Positions 22,103 to 31,920 of a DNA stretch of 64,000 nucleotides are shown one piece after another. This DNA comes from Ignavibacteriales bacterium (GTDB lineage Bacteria; Bacteroidota; Ignavibacteria; Ignavibacteriales; Ignavibacteriaceae): NCBI GenBank assembly GCA_003538625.1, contig DPRR01000029.1:1-64000 (forward strand), given 5' to 3'. Each line of letters starts with the position of its first letter. Positions within the stretch are counted from its first letter, which is position 1. The position numbers and the translations under genes are program-made. The notes beneath the pieces were generated by a model, which saw nothing but the letters and a program-made list of their open reading frames with translations, searched no databases and had not been told where the DNA came from.

Positions 22103-24034
22103 ATGAAAATATTTTGTTTGTTTGTACCCCTCTTCTTTTTTCTTCTTATAAACAGTTACTCACAAGATTTTGGTGAGATCCCAGAGCAATTATTAAAAAT
22201 GACGAGTCTTGCCGAGGACCCTGAGGAAGATGCTGCAGTTATATTTGATAAAGTTTCGATTAAAATTACTAGAGATTTCTGGCTTGAAATAAAAAGACAC
22301 GTAAGGATTAAAGTTTTCTCAGAGGAAGGCAAAAAAGAAGCAAATATAGAATTAGTTTTATGGCACGAAGATATTATTGATGACATTGAGGCAGTATCAA
22401 TTTCACCTGACGGAAAAGAATTTGAATTAGACAGTGATAACATTTTTACTGAAGAAAATGAGATATCTAAAAAAATATCTTTTCCAATCCCTGGTGTGGA
22501 AATAGGCTCTGTATTTGATTACGCTTATGAAGTTAGATCAGAATACATTTCGCATTTAGAACCCTGGTCATTTCAGTCAGACATTTTTACGAAATACAGT
22601 GAGGTAAAAGTTTATCTGCCAAGAGGCTTTGCCTATCAAAGATTAAGTACAAATTTAGAGTATTACGATGTTCAGGAATATGTTGAAGAAGAAATGGATA
22701 GGGATGATACCAGGAAAAAACTTTCTGTGTTTACTTGGTCATGTACCAATCTACCGGGAATAAAAGAAGAACCTTTTACAGATAATGTTTATGATAATTA
22801 CGCTAAGATGCGGTTTGTTCTTGTTGCCTTTAAAAATGATTACGTAGATCTAAAATTCGCAAAAAGCTGGGATGATGTTTCACAACGTATTTACAAATAT
22901 TATGATAATTTGATTAATGATGATGAAAGCGAAGAGTTGGTAAAAAGCATCATCGAGTCTGAGACAGATGATTTTAAAAAAGCTAATCTGATATATGATT
23001 ATGTGCGTTCTAGAATTAGAACAACTGAGCATAAATATTTAATGGGGGAGTCTTTTAAAGAACCATTAGAAGTATTAAATGAAAAATCCGGCAGCACTTC
23101 TGAAAAAAGTTTGTTATTAATTAATATGTTAAAAAATGCAGGACTAGATGCAAAACCTGTTTGGATAAGTACCAGAAAGAATGGAAAGATAAGTGTAGAT
23201 TTTTGTGACGGCAGCCAGTTCAATAGATTAATTTGTTTGTTAAAATTAAAGAATCAAAATTACTTCCTGTACCCATCATCTGCTTCTAGTCCATTTGGAT
23301 GTTTAACTCCAGATACCCAAATTCCAAGCGGCTTACTAATAGACGGCGAAAAAGGGAGTATTATACCAATAAAACCTGCAGAGCTTATTAACTCAGTAGT
23401 AATTAATACAAGTGCAATTATTGATTCAGAAATGACACTACACGCTAATTCAAGAATTCAATATTCAGGTTATGCAGCTACCGATGAGCGTAATGCTATA
23501 ACGACAGAAGATGAAGAAACTTATATAAAAGATTATTTAAAAGCATCTTTTACTGAAGCAAAACTTGATTCATTTTATTATACAGACTTACACTCGGCGG
23601 ATAATTCATTGTTTCTCAATCTATCGTTCAGCATAACCAATTATGTAGAAAAAATTGAACAGCTTGGGAATTTTACTATGCCATTTTTTACCAGTTTAAA
23701 AGAAAATCCATTTGTTACTCAACGACGATCAAATCCAATAGATTTTGACTACCCTGTATTGAAATCAGAAAATGTAAAAATAGAACTTCCGGAAAATTAT
23801 TCGGTTTCCCAGGTACCTAAAAAAAGGAAGATATTACTTACTGACATAGGATTTAGCCAGGTATATGGATCCGGGAGCAATTATGTTGAATGTGCGAGAA
23901 CATTGGATCTTAAAAACAGAAGACTACTTGTTAAAAATTATCTAAGTATAAAATCACTTTATGACGATCTTGTAAGTTCTTCACAGGATCAAATTATTCT
24001 GACAAACAAAGTTGATAGTACTAAAATTAACTAA
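22103..24034 (+). CDS. Secreted DUF3857/transglutaminase-like protein, catalytically degenerate
   Basis: A 643-residue exported protein with a signal peptide, an N-terminal DUF3857 beta-sandwich (about 40-270) and a transglutaminase-like core (about 290-400), then a DUF3858-like C-terminal domain. At the position where the next gene has GDCKDLS it reads GSTSEKS, so the catalytic Cys is replaced by Ser or Thr, and the catalytic His region reads FNRLICLL. It is therefore a probable pseudoenzyme, perhaps a binding or scaffold partner of its neighbour. GGTGGAG precedes the ATG. The two genes are nine bases apart and form an operon. Confidence 0.8.
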   Translation: MKIFCLFVPLFFFLLINSYSQDFGEIPEQLLKMTSLAEDPEEDAAVIFDKVSIKITRDFWLEIKRHVRIKVFSEEGKKEANIELVLWHEDIIDDIEAVSISPDGKEFELDSDNIFTEENEISKKISFPIPGVEIGSVFDYAYEVRSEYISHLEPWSFQSDIFTKYSEVKVYLPRGFAYQRLSTNLEYYDVQEYVEEEMDRDDTRKKLSVFTWSCTNLPGIKEEPFTDNVYDNYAKMRFVLVAFKNDYVDLKFAKSWDDVSQRIYKYYDNLINDDESEELVKSIIESETDDFKKANLIYDYVRSRIRTTEHKYLMGESFKEPLEVLNEKSGSTSEKSLLLINMLKNAGLDAKPVWISTRKNGKISVDFCDGSQFNRLICLLKLKNQNYFLYPSSASSPFGCLTPDTQIPSGLLIDGEKGSIIPIKPAELINSVVINTSAIIDSEMTLHANSRIQYSGYAATDERNAITTEDEETYIKDYLKASFTEAKLDSFYYTDLHSADNSLFLNLSFSITNYVEKIEQLGNFTMPFFTSLKENPFVTQRRSNPIDFDYPVLKSENVKIELPENYSVSQVPKKRKILLTDIGFSQVYGSGSNYVECARTLDLKNRRLLVKNYLSIKSLYDDLVSSSQDQIILTNKVDSTKIN

Positions 24035-24046
24035 ACTAGGTGGGTG

Positions 24047-25960
24047 ATGAATAATCGAATAAAAATTATAATTATACTTTTTCTCTCTATCATTCAGGTT
24101 AATATTTGTTTGGCGCAGAAAAATTCTTCAGAAAACTTTGATTCGTTGCTGCAGGAATCAGATGCTGTGATTCTGGAAGATAATTTTGAGATCGAAGTGC
24201 CTGATAACTATACTGCTGAATATATTGTAAGTAGAAAAATTTTAATTAAAAATAGTAAAGCAGATAATTTTTGCAGAGTAGTTGTTTTTGAATCAGAGTT
24301 TCAAGAAATTGAGGAACTGGAAGCTTCTTTGACGAATAAAAATGGGAAAATAATTAAAGAGTTGGAATCTGATGATATTAAAGAAGCGGATTATTCTGCA
24401 GATGCATTTTATTCCGGGACGAGGTATAAATATTTTGAACTTCATCATTTTAATTATCCGTTTATTTTTGAGTATCAATACAAAGTAACACTAAGAACTC
24501 TTATGCTTTGGCCTGATTGGCTTCCGCAAAAAAACATTCCAACTATTAATTCAACATACAAATTAATTATAAATCCGAATGTAAAGTTTAAGTATTACAT
24601 AAGGGGAATAGACATCAAGCCTGTATTAAAATCTGAAAGCTCATTCGATGTGTACGATTGGAAATTAGAAAATATTCCGGCGACACTTGAGGAAGATTAT
24701 ATTTCTCCTGAAGATGAAATTCAAAAGGCTGTGTATTTTGTTGCACAGAAATTTTATACTGACGATTATGAAGGAAGCACCGATAGCTGGGATGACTATT
24801 CCGATTGGTACAGAAGTTTAACATTAAATAGATATAATTTATCTTTTGACGCACAGGAAGAAGTCTTTAGATTAATCAAAGATGTACCGGAGCCAAAAGA
24901 AAAAATCAGAATTCTATACAAATATCTTCAGAAAAAAAACCGGTACGTAGCAATTGAAATGGGCTTAGCCGGATGGCAGCCTCAATCAGCAGAACAAGTT
25001 TATTTAAACCATTATGGTGATTGTAAAGACTTATCAACTTATATGGTAGCTATATTAAAAGTCGCTGGAATAAAATCTTATCCCGCGCTTGCCCTAACTA
25101 GAGATAAAGGTATTGTATATTTAGAACAGCCATCAAATCAATTTAACCATGTTATCGTTTTTGTTCCATTAGATAATGATACTGTCTGGCTGGAATGCAC
25201 TTCTGCATATAATGACATGGGTGATTTACCCTCAAGTATTGAAGAAATTAATACTCTTGTTATTGGCGAGTATAAAGGTGAACTGATTAAAACTCCGCAA
25301 AAAAAATCATATCAGAATAAATGGACTTCCACAATTAAAGGTTCTTTTTGGGGTGCGGGTGATTTAAAATTTGAAGCCGTAATTTATACTTCAGGCAATC
25401 AGAAAATTTACCTCAGAAATAATCTTGTAAGATCAAATAGCAAAGATGATATTCTATTTATGAATGATGTTTTAAGCAGAAACTATTCGAATCTAAGTAT
25501 CTCAGATTTTAATTCAGAAGAATCGGAAAAAGTTGAAACTGAGGATTATATTATTCGTCTTACCGGTATGTACAGTAGATTTGTGCCACAAATGAATGAT
25601 AGAATCTTTGTAAATCCAGGAATCTTTAATCGAAAATCTGAAAGAGATTTGCCAAAGGAAGAAATTTCAAAGAGAAAGTATCCCGTGTATTTTAAGTATC
25701 CATTCAAGGATATTGACACTGTAGTTATTGCACTGCCTTTAGGTTATACAATGGAATCTAAGCCGCAAAACCATTCGATAGAAAAAAGTTTTGCCAGTTA
25801 TTCCACTGAATTTGAATTGAGAGATAAAGATCTGGTTTATGTTAGAACATTTGAACAAATAAAAAACCATATACCACTTAATGAGTATCCGGAGTTTTAT
25901 AATTTTATGAAACAAGTTATCGAATTTGATAAAGCTAAGTTTGTTTTGAAAAGAAATTAA
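24047..25960 (+). CDS. Secreted DUF3857/transglutaminase-like protein, active-site Cys and His present
   Basis: A 637-residue paralogue of the preceding gene product with the same order of domains: signal peptide, DUF3857 (about 50-240), transglutaminase core and C-terminal beta domain. The core retains YGDCKDLSTYM (Cys) and QFNHVIVFV (His); the third residue of the triad appears as Glu in VWLECTS rather than the usual Asp. Such proteins in Bacteroidota-type bacteria are periplasmic or surface proteins of unknown substrate, thought to be proteases or crosslinkers. ATG at 24047 after AGGTGG is preferred over GTG at 24044. Confidence 0.82.
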   Translation: MNNRIKIIIILFLSIIQVNICLAQKNSSENFDSLLQESDAVILEDNFEIEVPDNYTAEYIVSRKILIKNSKADNFCRVVVFESEFQEIEELEASLTNKNGKIIKELESDDIKEADYSADAFYSGTRYKYFELHHFNYPFIFEYQYKVTLRTLMLWPDWLPQKNIPTINSTYKLIINPNVKFKYYIRGIDIKPVLKSESSFDVYDWKLENIPATLEEDYISPEDEIQKAVYFVAQKFYTDDYEGSTDSWDDYSDWYRSLTLNRYNLSFDAQEEVFRLIKDVPEPKEKIRILYKYLQKKNRYVAIEMGLAGWQPQSAEQVYLNHYGDCKDLSTYMVAILKVAGIKSYPALALTRDKGIVYLEQPSNQFNHVIVFVPLDNDTVWLECTSAYNDMGDLPSSIEEINTLVIGEYKGELIKTPQKKSYQNKWTSTIKGSFWGAGDLKFEAVIYTSGNQKIYLRNNLVRSNSKDDILFMNDVLSRNYSNLSISDFNSEESEKVETEDYIIRLTGMYSRFVPQMNDRIFVNPGIFNRKSERDLPKEEISKRKYPVYFKYPFKDIDTVVIALPLGYTMESKPQNHSIEKSFASYSTEFELRDKDLVYVRTFEQIKNHIPLNEYPEFYNFMKQVIEFDKAKFVLKRN

Positions 25961-26722
25961 TAATTGCAGTCTATTACTAAATTTCCATCTGGAAAGGATG
26001 AAAAAGAAGTATGTTCTATTTGTTTGGGCTAAAATTTTAACAAATCCATATACTCATTATTTTACTATCCATATTTGATGTGTAAGTCATTTTTTACGAT
26101 TACAAAATGAAATCTGTGCGAGTATAGTTTAATATTTTGTCACTCAATTCAATAAGCTGTTTGGAAGTGATCAAATTTTGAACGAGAGTCTGCCATCTTT
26201 AAATAAAGTCTTTACTTAATAGCTTTTATAGCTGCCACACTTATTATTTTAATTCAATCTATTCTAACAACCACCACAACAAAACGTTTGAAATAAATAA
26301 AACTACTTGTATAAAAATAAAAACTACACTTTTAAAAATGGGTATACCGATTAATCAAATCATAAAACCCAATCACATTGGGCGGCTTATTTTATAGAGA
26401 TCATAATTTCCATTCATAAGACAGCTAATCCAAATACAATCATATTAGTATAGTAAATAATTAGTTGCAGATTAAACTATATATCAATTTATTTCAATCA
26501 ACCGTTGATAAATTAAAAAGTCAATCATATTAAATCTTAATCGAGCGTTATCTAAAAAATCCTGTACGATTATCTCCGCACTAACTGAGTGTATTACATT
26601 TATTCAGCAATGCAGGTCAGTAAAAATAAATTAACGAACCAATTTCAAGACGAAAATAGTTATTTAGCTTTCCTGCTTTGACTATGTAAAATCTTATTAG
26701 TGAAATATTTTTTAAATTTTTC
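25961..26722. other. Long intergenic region before the division cluster
   Basis: About 760 AT-rich bases with no convincing gene on either strand. A small perfect hairpin CCCAAT-CAC-ATTGGG lies at 26368-26382 and a weaker one (TTTCC/GGAAA) at 25981-25995. No T-run follows either, so they are not clear terminators. Otherwise I see nothing. Confidence 0.5.
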
Positions 26723-26776
26723 TTGACTTTAGCTTAAATTTTCCATTATTTTGGGGTGTGGTGGGGAAAAATGTGG
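26723..26776 (+). promoter_or_regulatory. mraZ promoter and MraZ operator repeats
   Basis: TTGACT at 26723-26728 with TTATTT 17 bases later (26746-26751) is a plausible promoter; TATTTTGG at 26747 also resembles the Bacteroidota -7 element TAnnTTTG. Directly after it are three direct repeats at 10-base spacing: TGGGG (26752), TGGGG (26762) and TGTGG (26772), each separated by five bases, the spacing known for MraZ sites (TGGGN). MraZ would thus repress its own operon. Confidence 0.7.
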
Positions 26777-26798
26777 AATTATCCCAAATTAGGAGCAA

Positions 26799-27239
26799 AT
26801 GTTTAGAGGTCAATTTACATATTCAATAGATTCTAAAGGCCGGATTGCAATTCCGGCAAAGCTTAGAAAGCATATATCTGCTGATGCAAATGATACATTT
26901 GTTATGACCCGAGGTCTGTCCAATTGTATCGATTTGTATCCGTTGGATGAATGGCAAAAGATAGAACAATCTCTGCTTAACCTAAATTCTTTTCAACCTG
27001 ATGACGCAAGATTTATTAGAATGTTTGTTCAGTTTGCTTCAGAAGATGTTATGGATGGTCAGTCCAGAATTTTAGTTCCATCTGCACTAATTGAATATGC
27101 CAAAATTGAAAAAGAGGTTTTGATACTTGGTGCTCTTAAAAAGATAGAAGTCTGGAATCCAAAAATTTATGAAGAATACCTGCTTCAATCTCCGCAAACG
27201 TATGAAGAGATTGCAGCTAAAGTAATGGCTTCCAAATGA
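26799..27239 (+). CDS. mraZ: Transcriptional regulator MraZ
   Basis: A 146-residue protein of two SpoVT/AbrB-type half-domains. The first is FRGQFTYSIDSKGRIAIPAK (residues 2-21, containing the DxKGRxxxP motif), the second around ASEDVMDGQSRILVPSALIE (about 80-100). MraZ forms rings that bind direct repeats upstream of its operon, and it restrains dcw expression. First gene of the cluster, with AGGAG at 26791. Its stop overlaps the rsmH start by four bases. Confidence 0.95.
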   Translation: MFRGQFTYSIDSKGRIAIPAKLRKHISADANDTFVMTRGLSNCIDLYPLDEWQKIEQSLLNLNSFQPDDARFIRMFVQFASEDVMDGQSRILVPSALIEYAKIEKEVLILGALKKIEVWNPKIYEEYLLQSPQTYEEIAAKVMASK

Positions 27240-28159
27240 GTGAGCATCATATCCCAGTGATGCTTAATGAAAGCCTGGATCTACTTATTACTGATCGTTC
27301 TGGAATTTACTTTGACGCTACTTTAGGATTTGCCGGTCATTCAAGCGAAATCCTGAAAAGATTAAATGATGATGGTCGTCTTGTTGCATCAGATGTTGAT
27401 AGTGATGCATTTGAATTTTCCAAAAAAAAATTTGCTGAAAAATCCGGAGTTAGTTTATTCAACTTTAATTACTCTTTTATAGACGTGATTGCAAAAATAG
27501 AATCGATACAATACTTTGATGGTATCCTGGCAGATTTAGGAGTATCATCATTTCAACTGGATAATCCGGATTCGGGGTTTACTTACCGTAATAACGTGCC
27601 TCTTGACTTACGCATGGATAAAACAAGAAAAATAACTGCTGCTGATATTGTTAACACGTTTACTGAAGAAGATCTTGCAAATATTTTTTACGAATTCGGT
27701 GAAGAGAAAAATTCAAGAAAGATATCAAGAGCAATTTTAGAAAAACGTGCCGTAAAGAAAATCGCTACTACTGAACAATTAGTTTCCATCATTAATGAAT
27801 TGGTTCCGCAAAATTTTCAGAGAAAGACTTTATCCAGAATTTTTCAGGCTTTAAGAATTTATGTTAATGATGAGTTAGGCAATCTAAAATCGTTTCTGGA
27901 AAACTCGCTTAAGGTTTTAAAAAAAGGCGGACGTATTGTAGTAATATCTTATCATTCGCTTGAAGACAGAATTGTAAAAGATTTTTTTAAAGCCGAAGCT
28001 ATCGTTAGTTTAAGTCCGAAGGAAGATCCGCTTGGCTTGGTAAAAAAAGATGCAAGATTAAGATTAATTAATCGAAAACCGCTGTTACCAAACGACGAAG
28101 AAATTAAAATTAACTATCGCGCAAGAAGTGCAAAACTAAGAGCGGCTGAAAGAATATGA
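27236..28159 (+). CDS. rsmH: 16S rRNA m4C1402 methyltransferase
   Basis: A 307-residue SAM-dependent methyltransferase (MraW). HIPVMLNESLDLL opens the protein, FDATLGFAGHSSEIL is the SAM-binding loop, and ILADLGVSSFQLDNPDSGFT with LDLRMD is the family signature; GGRIVVISYHSLEDRIVK lies near the C-terminus. It N4-methylates C1402 in the ribosomal decoding centre. Length is normal. Overlaps mraZ and ftsL by four bases each. Confidence 0.95.
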   Translation: MSEHHIPVMLNESLDLLITDRSGIYFDATLGFAGHSSEILKRLNDDGRLVASDVDSDAFEFSKKKFAEKSGVSLFNFNYSFIDVIAKIESIQYFDGILADLGVSSFQLDNPDSGFTYRNNVPLDLRMDKTRKITAADIVNTFTEEDLANIFYEFGEEKNSRKISRAILEKRAVKKIATTEQLVSIINELVPQNFQRKTLSRIFQALRIYVNDELGNLKSFLENSLKVLKKGGRIVVISYHSLEDRIVKDFFKAEAIVSLSPKEDPLGLVKKDARLRLINRKPLLPNDEEIKINYRARSAKLRAAERI

Positions 28160-28485
28160 AAAAAAGTTCAAAGCCTACAATCTTTTTACTGATTACACTT
28201 TTATTAATAGTAACTGCATTTACACTTGCAAGTATAGGGATTAAACTAAGTTACGAACAGCTTGTTTTACAAAAAGATAAAGCTGAAAAAACTTATAAAG
28301 CTGTAAGTCTAAATAAAACGAAACTAACAGCCGAGTATCAGACTGTAACTGCTGAAGAAAGAATCGTATCTGTTGCTGAAACAGCATTAGGCTTGATTAG
28401 AAATGTTGAGCCATCGCTTACTATAAAATATGATAATAAAAATTTAGAAGAATTAAATGAGACTTTAAAAGAAAAGTATGAATAA
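28156..28485 (+). CDS. ftsL: FtsL-like division protein
   Basis: A 109-residue bitopic membrane protein: short basic cytosolic start (MKKSSKP), one membrane segment (about 8-27) and a periplasmic coiled coil (about 30-70). The sequence is diverged, as usual for FtsL, so the name rests mainly on the rsmH-ftsL-ftsI order, the size and the topology. It would form the FtsQ-FtsL-FtsB-type scaffold that activates septal peptidoglycan synthesis. It overlaps both neighbours. Confidence 0.75.
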   Translation: MKKSSKPTIFLLITLLLIVTAFTLASIGIKLSYEQLVLQKDKAEKTYKAVSLNKTKLTAEYQTVTAEERIVSVAETALGLIRNVEPSLTIKYDNKNLEELNETLKEKYE

Positions 28486-30451
28486 TTCTCGAGCATTACT
28501 GGTTATAATATCTATTATTCTTTTTTTCATCGCCCTGGTGATAAAGCTGGTTGATATTCAAATCGTGCGTGCTGAAGAATATTCTTATTATGCTCAGCGA
28601 CAGCAGACTGGTGTTGAAAAGATAGCTGCCGATCGGGGAATGATATATGACCGTAACAATGTTTTGCTTGTTTATAATCGTGCAGATGTTTCTTTTTATG
28701 TTGATTTAAGAATGCTGAAACAAAATCATAAAAATGAAATAGCACAAATTTTTGCTAAGAAATTCAGTAAAAGCAGAAACTTTTATTTAAATCTTATGAA
28801 AGGTGCAAAAAAAACGATTTGCATCGAAAAGAAAGCACCAGTTGAATTAGCAGCATCGCTTAAAAATATTAAATATCCCGGATTTTTTTATAAAGAAGAA
28901 CCGACACGCGTATTCCATTATAATAATCTTGCTTCGCATGTTTTAGGTTATGTAAGTAATGAAGATCAAGGTGTAATGGGAATTTCAGAATATTTTGAGG
29001 ATGCTTTAAATGGTGAAGATGGATCCCGCATGGTACAGAAAAACGCTGTTGGTGAAGTTGTTACTTTAGACGATGAAGAAATAAATCCTGCTGTTAAGGG
29101 TGATGATATTTATTTAACAATAGATAAAAGCTACCAATTAATTCTTGAAGAGGAATTAAGAAAAGGCGTTAGTGAATACGGCGGAACCTCAGGCACGGGA
29201 ATTATTATGAACCCTAACACTGGTGAGATTCTTGCTCTTGCAAATATTGATGATTTTAATCCAAACGAGTACTGGAAGTACAATGACTTCCAGAGAAGAA
29301 ACCGTGCTATAACTGACACATATGAACCCGGATCTACATTTAAGTCATTTACAATTGCGTCACTTATAGATCAGAAACTTTGCAGACTTAATGAAAAATT
29401 AAATCTGGAAAATGGAACGTACAAATTTCAAAATGTCAGAATAAAAGATTCTCATCCGTTTAACAGTTTAGATGTTGTTGGAATTATTGAGCAGTCAAGC
29501 AATATCGGTGTAGCAAAACTTGTTCAGCGAATTGATGATGAAAAGTATTTTAAATACTTAAGAGGATTTGGATTTGGAAACTCAACATCACTAACACTAC
29601 CGGGTGAAACAGCAGGAAAATTGAGAAAACCAACTGAGTGGTCTAAAGTTTCTAAAACATATCTCTCATTCGGTTATGAAATATCGGTTACGCCTTTACA
29701 ACTTACTGCAGGATATTGTGCTTTGATTAATGGCGGAGTATTGTATGAGCCCCAGCTTGTTCAGAGAGAGATAGCACAAAATAATAAATTGGTTTATGAA
29801 TTTTCCCCCAAAGAAGTCAGAAGAGTAATCTCACCGGAAACTTCAGACTTAATGAGAGACTTATTAAGCGGTGTTGTAAAAAATGGAACCGGAAAAAAAG
29901 CTTACTCAGAATTAATTTCGATCGGCGGTAAAACCGGAACATCACAAAAATTAGTTAATGGAAGTTATTCTAAACAGCAATATAATTCTTCTTTTATTGG
30001 ATTTTTCCCGGTAGAAAATCCTCAGGTTGTATGTCTTATTTTAATTAATTCACCAGATCTTGGTAGGTACGGCGGATTGGTTGCAGCGCCAATTTTTAAG
30101 AATGTTGCTGAACGCATTGTTCAAACTGATAACGAAAAATTTCAGCAATATATAAATCCGGATTTAAAGAAGAATTTAAAATTTGCTGATGATGTTTACT
30201 CTGAATCTGATGCGAAGATAAAAAAGATTAAAGAAGTGAAATTAATTTCTAACAATAAAATGCCTGATCTTATAAACTGCCAGATTAATGACGCGATTAA
30301 TGTATTAACAAAACTTGGTATCAGATATAAAATTAAAGGTACAGGAATTATTACTTCACAAAGTATAATGCCGGGTGTAAAATTAAATGGAAATGATTTT
30401 TGTTTGCTGGAATGTTCTGAAGTATATATTAAAGGAGCAGCGCTTTACTAA
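28478..30451 (+). CDS. ftsI: Division transpeptidase (PBP3-like) with PASTA domain
   Basis: A 657-residue class B penicillin-binding protein. One N-terminal membrane helix (6-24), pedestal domain with ADRGMIYDRN, and a transpeptidase domain with the three active-site motifs STFK in EPGSTFKSF, SSN in EQSSNIGVAK and KTGT in IGGKTGTSQK. A single PASTA domain follows at the C-terminus (about 590-655, NKMPDLINCQINDAINVL), which is common in Gram-positive and Bacteroidota-type FtsI but absent from E. coli. It crosslinks septal peptidoglycan with FtsW. It overlaps ftsL and abuts murE. Confidence 0.93.
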   Translation: MNNSRALLVIISIILFFIALVIKLVDIQIVRAEEYSYYAQRQQTGVEKIAADRGMIYDRNNVLLVYNRADVSFYVDLRMLKQNHKNEIAQIFAKKFSKSRNFYLNLMKGAKKTICIEKKAPVELAASLKNIKYPGFFYKEEPTRVFHYNNLASHVLGYVSNEDQGVMGISEYFEDALNGEDGSRMVQKNAVGEVVTLDDEEINPAVKGDDIYLTIDKSYQLILEEELRKGVSEYGGTSGTGIIMNPNTGEILALANIDDFNPNEYWKYNDFQRRNRAITDTYEPGSTFKSFTIASLIDQKLCRLNEKLNLENGTYKFQNVRIKDSHPFNSLDVVGIIEQSSNIGVAKLVQRIDDEKYFKYLRGFGFGNSTSLTLPGETAGKLRKPTEWSKVSKTYLSFGYEISVTPLQLTAGYCALINGGVLYEPQLVQREIAQNNKLVYEFSPKEVRRVISPETSDLMRDLLSGVVKNGTGKKAYSELISIGGKTGTSQKLVNGSYSKQQYNSSFIGFFPVENPQVVCLILINSPDLGRYGGLVAAPIFKNVAERIVQTDNEKFQQYINPDLKKNLKFADDVYSESDAKIKKIKEVKLISNNKMPDLINCQINDAINVLTKLGIRYKIKGTGIITSQSIMPGVKLNGNDFCLLECSEVYIKGAALY

Positions 30452-31920
30452 TGGAGTTAACTCAATTACTAAATAGTCTGCGCGTAATTCAGGTTACCGG
30501 TGAAGTTCAAAGAAAGGACGTTGCCAGTATTGTTTATGATTCAAGAAAAGTGCAAAAAAATTCTGTCTTTGTTGCAATAAAAGGATTTAAAACGGATGGT
30601 CATAGATTCATTCAGGATGCAATAAATAAAGGCGCAATCGCTATTGTTGTTGAAGTTGATAATTCTATTCCGGATGAATTAATTACTCATGCACAGATTG
30701 CCAAAATATTGGTTAAAGATTCACGAAAAGCCTTAGCAGAAATTTCAAAAGGATTTTATAATGATCCCACAAGCAAGTTAAAATTGATCGGCATTACCGG
30801 AACAAATGGAAAAACCACATCAACTTTTATATTAAAAAATATTTTACAGAAGGCAGGTTATAAAACGGGATTGCTTGGAACAATTGCAAATTATATTGAT
30901 GATGTTAAAATTGATTCGAACTTAACAACTCCCGAATCCAATGATCTAAATAAGTTTTTTTATCAAATGATTGAATCCGGATGTTCTCACGCTGTGATGG
31001 AAGTTTCATCACATTCATTAATTCTAAATAGGGTATATGGTTTGAATTTTTTAGGCGCAATTTTTTCCAATATAACATCAGATCATTTGGATTTTCATCA
31101 AACATTTGAAGAATATTTAAAAGCTAAGAAAATTTTATTTGATGGGTTAGGTTATGATTCTTTTGCAATTATTAATTCTGATGATAAAAATAGCAGGGAT
31201 ATCATAAAAGATTCTAAAGCTAAAATAATTACTTATGGAATGTCTGTTGGTTCTGATTATCAAATAAAGGATATCAGATACGATTTAAATGGAACTGAAT
31301 TTACAATTACACATAACAAAGTGGATTATATAATTAGCACTTCATTAATTGGAACATTTAATGCTTATAACGCAACTTCAGCCTTTGCAACTGCAAAAAG
31401 TTTGGGCATTGATGAATTCAAAATTATGAAAGGGATAAAGTCATCGCCCCAGGTTCCGGGAAGATTTGAAGTGCTTGGTAAGGGAAATAAAAAAGTAATA
31501 GTTGATTATTCCCATACAGCCGATAGTTTAGAAAAAGCACTGATCGCTGTAAGGGAAATTGTCAACAATAAGAATGAAGTAGTTACAGTTTTTGGATGCG
31601 GTGGTGATAGAGATAAAACGAAACGTCCGGTGATGGGTAAAGTTGCAAGTGAGTTAAGCGATAAAGTTTTTGTAACATCAGATAATCCGCGTACTGAAAA
31701 TCCCTTTTCAATAATAGAAGATATTAAAAAAGGCATTACTAAATATAATTATGTGGTTGAGGAAAACAGAGAAGCTGCAATTGCAAGTGCAATTAAAAAC
31801 TCGGATGATAATGCGGTTATTTTAATAGCAGGTAAAGGTCATGAAAATTATCAGGAGATAAATGGAATCAGAAATCATTTTTCGGATAGGGAAGTTGCAT
31901 TAAAGTATTTAGCTGAATGA
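30451..31920 (+). CDS. murE: UDP-MurNAc-L-Ala-D-Glu ligase, meso-DAP type
   Basis: A 489-residue Mur ligase that adds the third stem-peptide residue. N-terminal uridine-binding domain, ATP P-loop GITGTNGKTTSTF near residue 115, TTPESNDLN, and the C-terminal SDNPRTENP motif. The DNPR motif is typical of enzymes that take meso-diaminopimelate, so the cell wall is predicted to be of the mDAP type. The start overlaps the ftsI stop by one base. Confidence 0.95.
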   Translation: MELTQLLNSLRVIQVTGEVQRKDVASIVYDSRKVQKNSVFVAIKGFKTDGHRFIQDAINKGAIAIVVEVDNSIPDELITHAQIAKILVKDSRKALAEISKGFYNDPTSKLKLIGITGTNGKTTSTFILKNILQKAGYKTGLLGTIANYIDDVKIDSNLTTPESNDLNKFFYQMIESGCSHAVMEVSSHSLILNRVYGLNFLGAIFSNITSDHLDFHQTFEEYLKAKKILFDGLGYDSFAIINSDDKNSRDIIKDSKAKIITYGMSVGSDYQIKDIRYDLNGTEFTITHNKVDYIISTSLIGTFNAYNATSAFATAKSLGIDEFKIMKGIKSSPQVPGRFEVLGKGNKKVIVDYSHTADSLEKALIAVREIVNNKNEVVTVFGCGGDRDKTKRPVMGKVASELSDKVFVTSDNPRTENPFSIIEDIKKGITKYNYVVEENREAAIASAIKNSDDNAVILIAGKGHENYQEINGIRNHFSDREVALKYLAE

